Below, one piece after another: positions 21,060 to 33,060 of a stretch of DNA of 64,000 bases (positions are counted from its first letter, which is position 1; every line of letters begins with the position of its first letter). The notes under the pieces are model-generated. The model worked only from the letters and a program-made list of their open reading frames with translations. It was not told the origin of the DNA and made no database searches. The DNA lies in the NCBI GenBank assembly GCA_944472155.2, contig OX235272.1, positions 82,714,020-82,778,019 on the forward strand, read 5' to 3'. This stretch comes from Trichobilharzia szidati. Its lineage: Eukaryota; Platyhelminthes; Trematoda; Strigeidida; Schistosomatidae. The position numbers and the translations under genes were made by a program.

Positions 21060-21560
21060 GAAAATTAGTAAAAAAAAATAGCAGACCTAATTACAATACA
21101 AACGTCCAGTCAGTTCTTCTATACGGATCAGAAACTTGGCGGGTCACAAAGAATATTTCCAACAGCCTGTTGCAGACCTTTATCAACAACTGTCTTTGTT
21201 CTATACTCAAGATCAGATGACCGGAAAGAATCACCAACAAGAAACTATGGGAACAAACAAAACAAGAACCAATCGCTCAACAAATATCCAGGAGAAAGTG
21301 GAGATGGATTGGACACTCGCTGAGGAGGCCGCTGGGTGACATCGCGCGTCAGGCCAATGCTCGAGTGGAACCCGAAAGGGAAGCGGCGAGTGGGACGTCC
21401 AAGGGGGACATGGAGGAGATCGTGTGAAGAGGAGTTGAAACAGTATGGAATAACATGGATGCAAGTGAAAAGTACAGCAGAAGACAGAAGCAAGTGGAGA
21501 CGTGCAGTTGAAGCCCTATGTTCCACAAGGAACCCAAGGGAACAGTAATAACAATAAATA
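21060..21560 (+). mobile_element. RTE-like 3' fragment (family 1), well-preserved C-terminus
   Basis: Encodes RNHQQETMGTNKTRTNRST-like text, then in the 21336-21548 frame MTSRVRPMLEWNPKGKRRVG, RPRGTWRRSCEEELKQYGIT and RWRRAVEALCSTRNPREQ. This WNP.GKRRVGRPR.TWRRS signature marks RTE-type endonuclease-RT C-termini. It ends 'ggaacagtaataacaataaat'. No catalytic domain. Confidence 0.8.
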
Positions 21561-21799
21561 AAATTGTTTAAACACTTCAGAATTCAAAATTCACTAACCA
21601 ATCATGAGAATGAGACTAAAATCTATGATAATGTAAGATAAATCACATCGGAAGTATTTTGAAGATGAAACTAAATTCAAACTATTTGTCACTGTTAAAA
21701 TGTTTTATGTTTGACAACCCATGACAGAGATTGAAATAGCTGATATCAGCTGAGAGTGAAGTGAAAATCGAACTTTTGTCCTGCTTATGTTATGCTGAC

Positions 21800-22560
21800 T
21801 AGTAAATTATGGAGATCTATGGTCTGACATGCTATGTTACCCAACGGTCAACTCAGCATGTGTCCAGTCCATCTCCACTTTCTTCTGCGCATTTGTTTAA
21901 CAATAGGTTCTTGGTTGGTTTGTTCTTAGATTTTCTAGCTGGCCATTTGATCTTCAGTATGGAGCCAACGAAGAGGGCAGCTGTTGATAAAAGTTTGAAC
22001 TAGCTGATAAGAAATGCTTTCCGTGACGTCTGAAGTTTCTCACCTACACAGAAGCACAAGATTCCCAAACTGATTTCAGAATGACGAAGGTCTGTCTCTC
22101 TTGTCTTTCCGATTCTAGTTTTTACATCCTCGTCCGTAGCTACCGCCTGTATTTGAAACAGTGCTGTCCAAGAGAGGTAACTGAATGGAGTGATCCCTTT
22201 CAAATTTATTTCTTTGACAGTGATTGACGCTTGTTGTTGGTGATGGTGGTGGAGATTACCTTCATCACCTCCGTCTTCTCCATGTTCACTTGAAGTTCTG
22301 TCTTCTCTACCTGCTTCGTCTATCAGCTTGTTGGTTTTCGCCTGTAAGTCTTCGGATTTATTTGACATTAGAAATAAATTGTCCGCAAATTCCAGATCTT
22401 TTAGCGTCTTCTTATTAGTCTCCGCGCTCCTCACTGTCAAACTCATGATCCAATTCATCACAGTTAGGAATATCGTCGGTCGTAGTTTGGTAGCCTTGTC
22501 TTACTCTTGTCTGCACTTCAAATGCTTCTCTGAATTTTCTGTAGTGGATCACCTGACATT
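21800..22560 (-). mobile_element. RTE-like element (family 1), RT palm to C-terminus
   Basis: The minus-strand frame 22461-22000 reads MMNWIMSLTVRSAETNKKTL, KDLEFADNLFLMSNKSEDLQ (catalytic FADD changed to FADN), a DEGNLHHHHQQQ stretch and ITVKEINLKGITPFSYLSWT. The RTE C-terminal region follows to 21800. Loss of the second catalytic Asp makes it inactive. Confidence 0.8.
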
Positions 22561-22564
22561 TAGC

Positions 22565-23335
22565 ATTGTCATGAGTTAGTTGTTTAAATTAATGGAATGA
22601 AGACAGAGATAAAGTTAGAATATGGTTAGACGTTGATTCACAATGCCTACTCAATAGAGATCTGTTACAATGATTTGAAATCTGCTCTTTCGAACTGCGC
22701 AGAAAATCAAGTTCCCACGTTGAACTCAGTTATCATTCCATGATGTCCAACCAACCCGCTGAATCAAGGTTACTTCAAAAATTCCAGAAAAAGAATTTAA
22801 ACACAGTTTCACTGAATGCGCACTACCTGACTAACCCTAACTACTTGTATAACACTCGATTATTATGCTTAGTTCATTGCCCTGGTGTTGGAGGTTGTAA
22901 AAACTAACAAAAGATCTTCATTAGTTCTGAAAGTTAAGTTAAACAAGAGGGATTCAGTTCGGTGGCATAACACAACTCCGCTTCAATTCTCCACTGTTTT
23001 AAATGTGTTCGATAAAAATTATTTTAAAACTTCAGACGAGTTACATCGACCACGCTGTGCTGTAGAGTAATAACTGAATATGAATACTGATTTAGCAGAA
23101 TTTCGAGGTCACTTATCACTAGAATCCACCTTAATAAGAACCTGTTGGTATGAAGACTTAAGTCAATTCTGGGATTTTATATCCCGTGCAAGTATGAGGC
23201 AAGCTGATTTAGAGGAATGTTTAGAAACAAAGTCCACTCTGAAACAGTCGACTAGTTATAAGTACTTCCTTCAGAAAATAACCACTTTTCCTTAATAGAT
23301 AATAAAGATGGTGGAATTATAGCAAGTGCATAATG
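22565..23335 (+). other. Unassigned stretch with two short open frames
   Basis: Two plus-strand frames, 22885-23070 and 23080-23295 (71 codons, starting MNTDLAEFRGHLS and containing WYEDLSQFWDF). Neither has splice signals or recognisable family. Chance is possible. Confidence 0.25.
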
Positions 23336-23339
23336 TTTT

Positions 23340-23505
23340 TTCTATTCCTTTACGTTCCCAGTGGAACATAGAGAGACTTAAAGTTGCGGTAGCAGTGATG
23401 TTTATTTTTACGGGAGGGGGCTGTTAGCCTCATGCCCCACTTTCCCTCTTTACCGGTGTTATTCCCGGCTTGGCGAGGTAAAGGAGTGCGTTGGCCAACC
23501 AGGAG
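23340..23505 (-). mobile_element. SINE C, body without tRNA head
   Basis: Minus strand body of the family: 'cgcactcctttacctcgcc', 'gggcatgaggctaaca', 'ctctatgttccactggga' in order from 23495 to 23345. The tRNA-like head is truncated at the right. Confidence 0.7.
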
Positions 23506-23856
23506 AAACAATCGGAAGGAAGCTTTGAAGCTAACATTTGTGGATGCTATCAGTCATAGAGAGGGTGTGCCTGATATTATGTGTGCAACTGTTCAGCACT
23601 GCAGACTTGACAGCTACACTAATTACTGAACAGAGAGCCATTCATTCGAAGAGCGTAATCCTCCAGCACCAAAGCTGTATCTAGAATAGTTTAGTCATCA
23701 ATTCCCTGACCTCAACAATGAGTGGTGAAGGTTAGGAACCAAATTTGCAACCTGTGTATATGTATATCCAAGGTCCAACTTCCATCCTGGAAAAGGTTGC
23801 CTAAAATCCTACAAATGACTCCACGGATAACTTCCTTCAGAATGACCTACAAAAGG

Positions 23857-24241
23857 CCTCCTGTCGATTGCCTCCAACCATAAAATACCATCAAATCAGT
23901 GTGCCTCGTGATGGTGAGCTACCTAGAATGGTGGCCACATTGCAAACCTGAATGACTGAATTCAGTCTGCACTACACAAGGCACTAGACACATCACACTG
24001 GTCACTAGTGTTCAATCAAAGTATCCGCCAAAGTCCTACAGGAGGTCAATTGGGAGCCCGAATAGTTGCTCAGTAGTAGCACCTCTGACTGCAATATTCA
24101 CTGGGTGACGCGGGTTTGAATTCAAGGACATGCGTTCCTTGAAGGATGCAGATACGCCTTGCTGACTGGTGAGTGCCAACTAGCACAAAGCCTGGTTCCA
24201 CGGCTTCCTATCGATTGCTTCAAACCATCTAATATCATCAG
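23857..24241 (+). mobile_element. SINE A, near full length
   Basis: Opposite orientation to the other copies: 'gtcgattgcctccaaccat' at 23866-23884 and again 'cgattgcttcaaaccatct' at 24213-24231. The tRNA-like head (box A 'tagttgctcagtagtag', box B 'cgggtttgaattc') lies at about 24062-24122. A 'ccatcctggaaaaggttgcc' tract precedes it. Confidence 0.65.
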
Positions 24242-24339
24242 ATCTACAAAAGCGCACAGCAATGTTGCATTCATGAAGCAAAAAATAAGTGACAGACGTT
24301 ATTGATTTCATACACGAATTCCCCTTAATGAATTTAAGC

Positions 24340-25620
24340 AAAGCGAGAACAAGAGATGGAGAAGGAGAAATGAATCTAGTTTATTTCATCCGTCGATCAA
24401 TTTCTTTTCAAATGCACACAAAATAATGGATAATGAAAGTTGAGAATGTCTTATTATCACTTCGCAAGGGTAATCACAAGATACTGAGGTACAAAAACTA
24501 CAAGATCATGTAATTCAGTGCAATACTGCTATTGAAGAAGTGAGATGTGAAAATCTATTGTGAGTTAAGCTCATTTAGTTCGTTGTCAGACATACGAGGC
24601 ATGAGATTTAATAAGTAACGATGTAAATTGGTAGGAGTGGAAAGTAATCAATTCAGGCTAAAAGACGAATTACGAAGGTAAAGGAAGACCTACTACAGCT
24701 TCTTTAAACTCCTTTTTAGTTTCAACTGTGTGTGTCAATTTATGCACAGTTCCTAAAGCAGATACATTAGAAGAACAGAGAGATGGGCCTATGTGAACGC
24801 ATTGATATAAGAATAAAACTTGGGCACTGTGGTAGAATATAATTCCATTATGGGTAAATAAAATAAAAATTTACCCATAATGGAACTATGTGAACGCACA
24901 CTGAAATGTTTGCGATTAAGAGGAAGTAAATCTTTGAGCAACGCAATCATGACACATCTGACTGACAAAGAACGTCAAGCAGGCATCTGGAATTCGTTTA
25001 ACATAATGAGTGAACAACAAAAATGAAATCTCTTCAGCTTCGCAGAAACCATCTCTGTCAAACGGATTATGTATTCAGACAGCAGACGTAGTAAGTATTT
25101 CCCATCCTTAATTGATTACATAATACTTCATCAGGTGTAAATGTCTATATGTTTTCACTCTTATGTAGTTACATCATCATTTATTAAACTTCATGCCTCA
25201 TATGTCTGATAACGAACTAAATGAGCTTAACTCACAACAGCTTTCCATATCTCACTTCTTCAGTAGCAGTATTCTACTAAATTACATGATCTTGTAGTTT
25301 TTGTACCTCAATATCTTGTTGCTACCCTTTTCCACACCCCGCCTTTTTTCTCCTATGAGAAACTTCGATCACATTACACACAGTATATTATATTATACCA
25401 GTTGAACACTTTGACTCATCATCTATATATCACGGTCACTGTGAATTATTGTCCAACTTTTATTTCCAATGATGTGAGGTATGTTGAAGTGGTAATAAAA
25501 CCTTCTCAACTTTCATTATTCATTGTCTTGTGTTTAGTTGAGAAGTTACTTAACGCAGGATGAAATCAACTGGATCCATTTTCTCCTTCTTCATCTCTTG
25601 CTGTCACTTTGTTCAAGCAC
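24340..25620. mobile_element. PLE fragment flanked by large inverted repeats
   Basis: Left arm 24340-24615 and right arm 25168-25620 are reverse complements. Matching blocks include 'gtgagttaagctcatttag' (24561) against its complement near 25235, and 'acaaaaactacaagatcatg' (24492) against 25300. The right arm carries an extra insert at about 25325-25485. The spacer encodes broken PLE C-terminal pieces (FAETISVKR, AIMTHLT) on the plus strand near 24945-25075. PLEs are known to carry terminal repeats in direct or inverted arrangement. Confidence 0.6.
24843..24885. repeat. Perfect 17-bp palindromic arms in the PLE spacer
   Basis: TTCCATTATGGGTAAAT at 24843-24859 and its exact reverse complement at 24869-24885, separated by nine A/T bases. 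The half-site 'ccataatggaac' also occurs at the 3' end of the PLE at 15938-15950, so this looks like two PLE termini joined tail to tail. Confidence 0.8.
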
Positions 25621-25790
25621 AGTGATATCATTAAACATTTTAGCTAACTTAATCATATCTAAGATAATTGAGTAATGCTAAAGTCCAACTTGTAATAATA
25701 TTTTGAAACCCTCCAACCAATCAAACATTATACCAACAAAAAACCAATACTTGAAAATCCACCTGATGCTCAGTAGCGACTGACCCTATT

Positions 25791-26188
25791 CAGGCAGTTA
25801 ACTTGAGGTTCTAGTGGAAAGCCATGACTAGTAGGGTACTGCAGGCTGAAGGTGAGGTAGTAACTCATCGAAGAAGACATTGCGAAGTGGTTGCACTATG
25901 TCATGAATTGGCAGAAGTTAGGACTCATAGGCTGGCCATTGGATCGGGTCCCAGTGAGTGGCTCAATGGTCTACGACATTGCTAGCCTTGTAACCAGAAG
26001 GTCCTGGGTTGGAACCTCGGTGGGCTTGGGTGCGTACTACTGAAGAGTCTCGAACTAGACTGACAAAACAGATGGCTGCCCAGTACTCCTTGCTGGTCTC
26101 CAGTGGTTCTCTAACTGATGTCAGTTCATCATGAAATCCTTCCACTAATCAAACAAACACAATCCCTACAAAACCAATACTTGAAAAC
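25791..26188 (+). mobile_element. SINE B, near full-length copy
   Basis: Starts 'tgaccctattcaggcag'. A tRNA-like block lies at 25949-26025 (box A 'gtggctcaatggtc', box B 'gggttggaacctc'). The decayed hammerhead follows at 26033-26085 and the common 3' part ends in 'aaaaccaatacttgaaaa'. This copy shows the complete order: 5' leader, tRNA-like block, ribozyme, tail. Confidence 0.75.
26033..26085 (+). ncRNA. Degenerate hammerhead in SINE B
   Basis: Core CTGAAGA and stem I GTACTA/CAGTAC are present, but stem II (gtctcgaactagact) has lost its pairing and the GAAA block reads 'gacaaaac'. Predicted inactive. Confidence 0.6.
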
Positions 26189-26639
26189 ACTGATTAACAT
26201 TGTCAATGAGATTAATTATGCGATTATAAAATTGATAATACAGTGTGCATGCGTACGTGTGTCTATGTCAGTATCTTTATTGATTATCTTGTTCCCTATT
26301 TCAGTACACCAATAACAGGTAAACATACATATGCATAACATGCATTCATTAATATATATACATATATATATAAGAATGCGCTATTCTTAAGACATCAATC
26401 AAAAACTGTTAGAAATTTCACTCAGGAATGAAAGATGAATTGAAAACAGTCACATGGATGGATTGATGAATTTCTGTTTTTTTTTCTTAAACTGCCAATT
26501 TAAAGATTGACTGACAGCAAAAATTACAGTAAGAAATTTTTTTTTAAAATCAACTTTTCAGTGAACTGTAAAGTGTCTAGTTGGGGGTTTATAAGCTATT
26601 AGAAATTAGTATGAGTTTGAAACTGTTTATGCCTTATTA

Positions 26640-26781
26640 GACTTATTAGTATTGTTCCCTTGGGTTTCAAATGGAACATAAGGCTTTAGCAGCATATCTT
26701 CACTTTTTCTTATTCTCTGAGGTCCTCTTTAGCTGGCTCTATAATTGCTCATAGTCTCTCAGTTCGTCCTCGCACGATGTA
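26640..26781 (-). mobile_element. RTE-like 3' end only (family 1)
   Basis: Minus strand tail with 'tatgttccatttgaaaccc' at 26680-26660 and the RW..-encoding segment before it. Interrupted at 26781 by a family 3 fragment in the opposite orientation. Confidence 0.6.
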
Positions 26782-27265
26782 GCAAACTATATGTTCGCAC
26801 TAGCAAGTACAAAAACTCAACCATACCCTACTTAGCTCGTGTTCTGTGCGATAAAGAAAGCATTAGGCGTGATACCTATAACTTATTAAATAGTCAGTAG
26901 AACAACTGGATCTCGTCTTTCCAACTCATGTCATTTATGGGTACAACGTTTTCCTTCTTTCTTTTCTTTCTCTACTTAAAATATTCTTCTTCGTTCTTTC
27001 ACACTCTTTTTCTCGACCTTTTTGTTACCACTTACGCCAGTAAATATGACAGCACCTACTTTTCTAATACCTTCAAATACTGTTCAACTTTGGCTTTGCT
27101 ACCGACATGCCAATATGTTGTTGTCAAAACTAACTGAGATTACCCTTAATCCATGTAGAATTTTATTTATTGTTAATGTACTAATTGGATGCAATACTGT
27201 AGTGAAATGCTGAGAATTCCATTCTGTATCACAAGTACTGTTTTGGAAAAAAGCAAATTATTATT
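26782..27265 (+). mobile_element. Non-LTR family 3, RT C-terminus and 3' end
   Basis: The plus strand encodes YVRTSKYKNSTIPYLARVLC and DKESIRRDTYNLLNSQ followed by a stop at about 26899. The 45117-45512 protein has the same segment (RTSKYTNSTIPYLVRTLCDE). The 3' UTR ends 'gctgagaattccattctg', 'caagtactgttttgga', '(att)n', as at 44715-44650. Confidence 0.7.
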
Positions 27266-27500
27266 ATGTCTTCCATGTGACCCACGAACTAAGTCGAACT
27301 TGTAGTTTCCCATTTGGGTTCCAGGAAAGCTATTATGTGGGGCGCAATGTCCCTCAACGGTCTCCTCCAATCCATCTCCATTCTCTTTGGAAGATTTGTT
27401 AGGCAATCGGTTGTTCGTTGGTTCGTCTCCGGGGTTTCCTGCTGCTAATTCTTTTTGACCATTTTATCCTCAATATTTAGTCAGCGAAGGCAGCTGTTGG
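27266..27500 (-). mobile_element. RTE-like 3' fragment (family 1)
   Basis: Minus-strand remnants of RTE C-terminal coding (SSKENGDGLEETVEG, CAPHNSF, GTQMGNYKFDLVRGSH). It abuts the (ATT)n tail of the family 3 copy at its 3' side. Confidence 0.55.
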
Positions 27501-27879
27501 TACATATGAAGTAATTTGTTGGAATCCAAGACATGCACATGACAAAATGGATCAATGTGAATCCTAAGTGACTGTATTCTGTTTACTGTGTGAGCCTGTG
27601 ATATTCGATATAATTTTAATGTAATGCAAAAATAACTGAAGTTGCTGGTTGGCTAACTAACCAGTAAATCTGTAGTAATTAATTTGAGTCGTACGACATT
27701 TCAAGTTTTCATTTCAGGCATAAACAATACCCATATAAAAGCATTTGTTTTGTAAGATAAGAATATTTCACATGATTTCACTAGTAACGCAAATGAACAC
27801 CTGATAATCCACTCAACTAGTTGCTTTCGTCAACGAATAACAGTGTCCTGACGCACAAAATATTTTCAAAAGTTTGTTT

Positions 27880-28085
27880 GTAGGGATTTGATCTGTTTCA
27901 ACATTTTGGTTATGGACTGATTTTAATTAGAGGACTATTGAAAACCAACAGGGAGTATTGGACAGCTGTTTCGTCCTGATTCGGCACTCATCAACAGTAC
28001 GCATCCGTCACTGGGTTTCAAAACCAGGATCTTCCGATTACAGGATAAGCTCGAAATATTGTTATTAGCCAGCTGTGCGTTTGAT
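27880..28085 (-). mobile_element. SINE B copy
   Basis: Minus-strand order: tRNA-like block (28075-28015), hammerhead remnant (28005-27955), then 'ggttttcaatagtcctc'. The ribozyme keeps GAAACAGCTGTC but the first core block reads TTGATGA (C3 to U) and stem II is mismatched. Confidence 0.6.
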
Positions 28086-28099
28086 CATTTAGTCTAGCG

Positions 28100-28960
28100 A
28101 CTAGCACATTCCTAAAATTCTCTGTATGAAAGGTAGTAAAGAGTTCTCAAGTGCAATCTCCAGATACCTAATCGACAAGGGACATACAGTAGAAATTAGA
28201 CAGCCTTTCAAAATAACCAATACACAAACATGTCATTGCTATCACATGACTTCGATTCAAGCTTTATATACAAAAGAAAGATAGAATGACTGATCTCTCA
28301 CTAACCTGGTAACTGTAACTGTTTCGTTCTGTTGCGTAACACATTCCACTTAACTTTGATTTTCATTTAGTGAGTTGAAATCACTAATAAGTTTCCAAAT
28401 CTACTTAAATGTTTTGTCTATTTTATAATTTTACTTGACTAATCATCCCCCTCTTGTATTCTTCATCAAAATATGTATGTATTCACTTTGTTGTTCAAAC
28501 CTGTATTTTGTCTCTAGTCAATCCTTGTATCTAAGCGAAATATGAATTCTACCTCCGTCTTGTCTAATCGTAATATAAATAGTTAGTCTTGTTATACTGA
28601 ATAATTCGTTTGCTTACATTATTTTTGGGAATTATGTTGCTAATACAGAAATTATAATTGTAAAGTCTCAGAGAAATGTCTACTTTTCACTCGGCACCTA
28701 ATTACTGTGGAACTATTCGGTCAAATCTTGACCACAGTTCATATTAATCGTTGCTTATACTTTCTCTACATATATTCAGAAAGTCTGTAACTTATAATTT
28801 GATTTTGTTTAGCATGTACGCAGTTGAAGAGAACCTACGAAATAAAACAACCTCATAGTATCCAACAAATAAGTTTGTTCTTTCCTTGTTCAAGCTAACT
28901 AAAGGGAACCGGTTAAATGAAATTCTTGAAACGACATCTCCCAACGAAGTCACTTCTGTT
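28100..28960 (+). mobile_element. PLE C-terminal fragment and terminal region
   Basis: Encodes SAISRYLIDKGHTVEIRQPF and KITNTQT before decaying. The distal part (28440-28960) shares blocks with 37680-38110: 'ataatttgattttgtttag', 'tgcagttga(t/a)gagaa', 'aaagggaaccggtt'. I take these as PLE terminal sequence, with modest confidence. Confidence 0.45.
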
Positions 28961-29279
28961 ATGAATATAGAGTTTAGACATCAGACGAGTCCATTGCTAA
29001 ACCACCAAATTGACAGTATGCTTAGGAGTGAGATTAAGTATCACCAATAGCACGTCAACTAGAGAAAATTTGGGGAAGGATATATAAATACAATAGAAAA
29101 TGGGCACTTTAGTAGGGCAGAATAACTTATTAACGTAGTACATAGTGATACTGCATTTTATAGAGGTGATATTTCTCTTAACAGTCATTTGAATGCCCTG
29201 GATCATTGAAAAAGTCTAGGTTTGATTGGACCCTAGATAGCGTTGGTACAGAGTAAAATTCTGTTAGTCAAGGTTGCAA

Positions 29280-29525
29280 TTTGACCAACCGTGCCAGGTG
29301 GCTTGACGTAACGGTGCACTCTGAATTGCTGTTATTAGATGGTTGGAAGCAATCAACAGGAAGCCTTAGACCTAGATGTCGTGATTCTCGGAACATATCA
29401 GTCAGCAAAGCGTATCTGCAACCTTGAAAGAAGCCATGTCTTCATGCTACAGTTAGACGCGTCACTGCTGACTTGTTTAGCCTGGCGTTTGACATCCTGT
29501 AAGACTGTATTGGATACTTTGATTG
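29280..29525 (-). mobile_element. SINE A, diverged copy
   Basis: 'agatggttggaagcaatca' at 29338, 'cagtcagcaaagcgtatctg' at 29399, and a decayed tRNA-like centre. Abuts the RTE fragment at 29530. Confidence 0.55.
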
Positions 29526-29529
29526 GACA

Positions 29530-30605
29530 TTATTACCATTCCTTTGGGTTCCAAGTGGAATATAGGGCTTCAGCAACTCATCTCTACTTTCCTCTATTTT
29601 CATTCTGTCCTCTTCAGCTCGCCCCATAATCCCTCTTCTCCTCCTCCAACTCTTACTATCTCCTCCATGTCACCCTCACACTGACGACCCATCCGTCAAT
29701 TCCCACTGGAATTCCACTCAAGCAATTGTTTGCATTGCACGCGATGTCAATCGACGACTTCATCAACGTATGACCGATCGATCCATCTACATTTTCTACC
29801 ACATATTTGTTGATCGACCGGCTCTGGCTTGTTGGTTTGTTCCCAGACAGAGTTTCTTATTTCTAATTCTTTCTGGTCTGTCGGCAAGCCGGCTATTTGA
29901 TCTTCAGTATGGAGTCAGCCAGCGTTGGCAGGCAGCTGTTGATAAATGTTTGCCTCAGCCTGTTATAAATGCTTTTCGTGACGGGTGCGCAGTGCAAGTT
30001 TCTGACCCATATAGAAGCACTGACTGAATGACTTCACATCTGTGTTGAATAGAACCCGAATCTTGTTCCTTATGCTGACTAATTGCAGAAGATTACTTCC
30101 AAACTTGTTTCGGACTGATAAAGGTCTGCTTTACCTCTCTGATTCTCGCTTGTTTTGACATATACATCCGTTTAAACATCCTGTGTTTGAAATCGTACCT
30201 CCTTAAATAAGTGAAGGAATAAACTTCTGTCAAATCTCTCCTGTTGATGGTGATTGGTGCCGGTTGTTGTCGTCGTCGTTACTATTGCTGTTCGCTGGTT
30301 ATCTTCATCACCTCTATCTCCACCTTATCTATGTTCACCTACAGTCCTATCTTCACTGCCAGCCTCTTCTTACAGTTTGTTGGCTTTCGCCTGCAAGTCT
30401 TCGAGTTTGTGTGACATTAGACACAAATAACCTGTGAAATCCACATCTTCTAGAATCTTCTTATCAGTGGTCCAACGTACTCCTAACTCCTCACTCCCCA
30501 CAGTCTGACGCATAGCCCAGTCCACCACAATTAAGAATATCATCCGTGATAATAGACAGATAGCCTTGTCTTACTCCTGTATTTACTTTGAACGCCTCGC
30601 TGTCC
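29530..30605 (-). mobile_element. RTE-like element (family 1), RT palm to 3' end
   Basis: Left end 'attaccattcctttgggttc' is the reverse of the family 3' terminus. On the minus strand from about 30605, blocks correspond to the RT region (YADD area near 30420), ITINRRDL-like, and the C-terminal WNP region near 29710. Many stops. Confidence 0.7.
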
Positions 30606-30720
30606 TCGCTGATTGGACATTAGGTGGTAACTCATGACATGCGTCTAATCCTTCATATAATGCAGACTGAATTCCATCAGTCATGTTTAGATTGCATGGT
30701 ATCTTGAAGATAGGAAGTGA
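30606..30720 (-). mobile_element. SINE A 5'-side fragment
   Basis: 'gattggacattaggtgg' through 'gcagactgaattccatcag', matching only the distal 100 bp of family A. Joined to the RTE-like element on its left. Confidence 0.4.
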
Positions 30721-32140
30721 AATGCACATATAACCACTCTAACGAAATATACTTTCGTCTAGTTAGTTAGTAGTGCACCAAAAGTATATATCTTCCAGAT
30801 TCTATTTAACATTTGTATTGAGCAATCTTCAGTCGTTATAAATGGTTCAACTTTGTAATTAACCATATGATATACTATGCTGATCTATGCCATGGTTATT
30901 TTGTCTTATTCTTTTAGTGAACAATCAGCCAAGTTAAAAAAAATAGCCATCCAATAGTGTGAATTCATAGGTGACCTTGAAAGCATACTACTCATTGGAT
31001 AATGGGACGTGCCAATATGAACTCTATGTACGAATTAAGGCGCCGATTTCATCTGGATCTCAATTTTAACTACTGTTGGGATAATGGGTTGATAGCACAT
31101 AGTCATAAATGCTCATGTGGTGTTTCTATATGCATCTAACCGTGTTCGAAAGCAACTGATAGATATTTGTTGAGATGTAAATAGTGTAAGAAACAAATTA
31201 GTATTCGAAATGGTTAGTTATACACTTAGTTCATTTATTTCTATGAAATTTCTAATTTCAAGCTGTCGCTGACAACAATACCTTTTATACATTACCCTTG
31301 CTACCAATATTGCAGAGATACAGCATCGTGTAGGATGGATACCGTCACGCAGCTTTTAGTAGGAGTGGGTCTTATCGTTCACATAGGTGAAACCATTCTG
31401 ATAAAGGCGAAATATAATTGTGGTTGCCTTAGGGCGAATAATGTCTGAGCATCAAGAATCTACGATATTAAAATTCGTAATGGAATTATGGAAGTAATTC
31501 CCAGTTGTAGTGTGGAGATTCTCTTACCTATCATACAAAGCTTACTAATTCCCGACAGTACACTTCATACAGACGCCTGAGCTGGATACAATCGGTTATC
31601 AGATCTGCGTTTCATCCATCATAGAGTCAGTCATTTGGGTGATTTTATCGATCCTTTTTTCTGAAATGCATGCTAATTTTTGATTGAAGGTTTTTGGGGA
31701 ACACTGAAAAGTAGAATAAGAGCGACAAACGGGTTAGTCAACTCAATGAGTATATATACAGATACTGCTTTTACTTAAAACCTCATATTCCTCATTATAA
31801 ATGGAATATATTTTGAAGTCATTTCGGGGGGAAATATCGCTTTCAATGTGTTTTATCACTATCGTCTATATTCCTCTTGTAAATAATCGTCGCTTTTATG
31901 TATAAAACAGCCACTGGTTTTTCTGATTGGCCACAAGGTCAGTCGTATGTATGCAATCCTTGAATTGCTATCGTTTGACTTTGCTGAACAGTCTTTTCAA
32001 GCCATCAAAACCTCCAATCAGATACTCACATTACTGATAACAACAGCGAGAAGAGTAATAATGATAAATTCTTCAGCATATCCCATTAACTAATCCGATT
32101 AATGCTGGCGAACTACACGCCTTATTCTCTACACAACCGA
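30721..32140. other. No gene recognised
   Basis: About 1.4 kb with no long frame. A possible degraded retroelement lies at 31000-31520, but no domain is readable. Confidence 0.5.
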
Positions 32141-32149
32141 TGGTGACTC

Positions 32150-32765
32150 CTCGACTGAAAGATGAAGTACCTAGACTAGCCAATTCGACTGCTTTCCTGT
32201 GGTGGAGCGAGTTATACCGGCCGTTGCTCTAGGAACTAGATTTTTCGTCCTCGAGAACATCTCCCAGTATGACTAAGTAAAGATGTAGTGAAAAACATTA
32301 ACAGTTCGATAATTGACCATCTGGTGCAAACCGGCCACAAAGCCAGCCAGCATTGAAGAATCCTTCTCTATCATCTACCGGGTGCCTAATAAATTGCCAA
32401 AAACATCGAAGCACCGCATGCTCCAAACAGCAGAGGCTATTGCAATTCGCCTCAAACAACCAGTGCTCTGTGTTCAAAAGAAGCAAGTCCAGCCAGCCAC
32501 TACTACTGCCCTGGCCAGCCTTCAGTAGAGACTATAAATTCATGAATTTGTAATATTATCTTTCCTAATTTTTCTGATATTCAGCTTATTTTAGGTTGAT
32601 GCTGTTGAGCTGTAATCTATCAATATTATTGATTCGATGTTATTTAAACAGCATTAATGTTGTTGTTCATAACGCTAATTCATTCATTCACTATAAAGTA
32701 TATATAACTGTACAGCCTGATGATGAAGTTATCGAAAAGAGTATTCTTCGTTCAGTATCCATCTT
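32150..32765 (+). mobile_element. PLE C-terminus and 3' terminus
   Basis: Encodes NINSSIIDHLVQTGHKAS, ESFSIIYRVPNKLPKTSKHR, MLQTAEAIAIRLKQPVLCVQ and KKQVQPATTTALASLQ, then a stop at 32528. The GIY-YIG core itself (about 32150-32270) is decayed. The 3' end has 'cctgatgatgaagttatcga' at 32710-32729, shared with 19415 and 61285. Confidence 0.7.
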
Positions 32766-32821
32766 TCGTTTCATCACTTAAAACATTCAGTTTAGCTAAT
32801 TTGTGATTTACAATTTACCTC

Positions 32822-33060
32822 GGTGGTTCACAGGTAGATTACTCGCCAACCACTCCAAAAGGGGTCCATGATTCGACCCCCGGCCGACATCCTCCTAAAC
32901 CTTGCTTAGCCAGTAATTAGCCCTGTGAAGGGGAAGGGTTTGGGTGGGAAGCTCGTGACCCAACCCTGTGAAAACATACACCACAAATCCCACTGAAACT
33001 TCAGATCTCAAGAAGCTTGAAGTCTTATGCTCCACTCGGAATGCAAAGGAATAAAGTTAA
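32822..33060 (+). mobile_element. SINE C, diverged full-length copy
   Basis: tRNA-like head with box A 'ggtggttcacaggtagatt' and box B 'tgattcgacccccgg'. The body carries 'ccttgcttagccagtaatta' and 'gaagtcttatgctccactcg', ending 'aaaggaataaag'. Confidence 0.7.

Noticed and set aside
21231..21537. Pro/Ser-rich minus-strand frames of 60-90 codons
   Set aside because: Antisense shadows of the RTE C-terminal coding on the plus strand.
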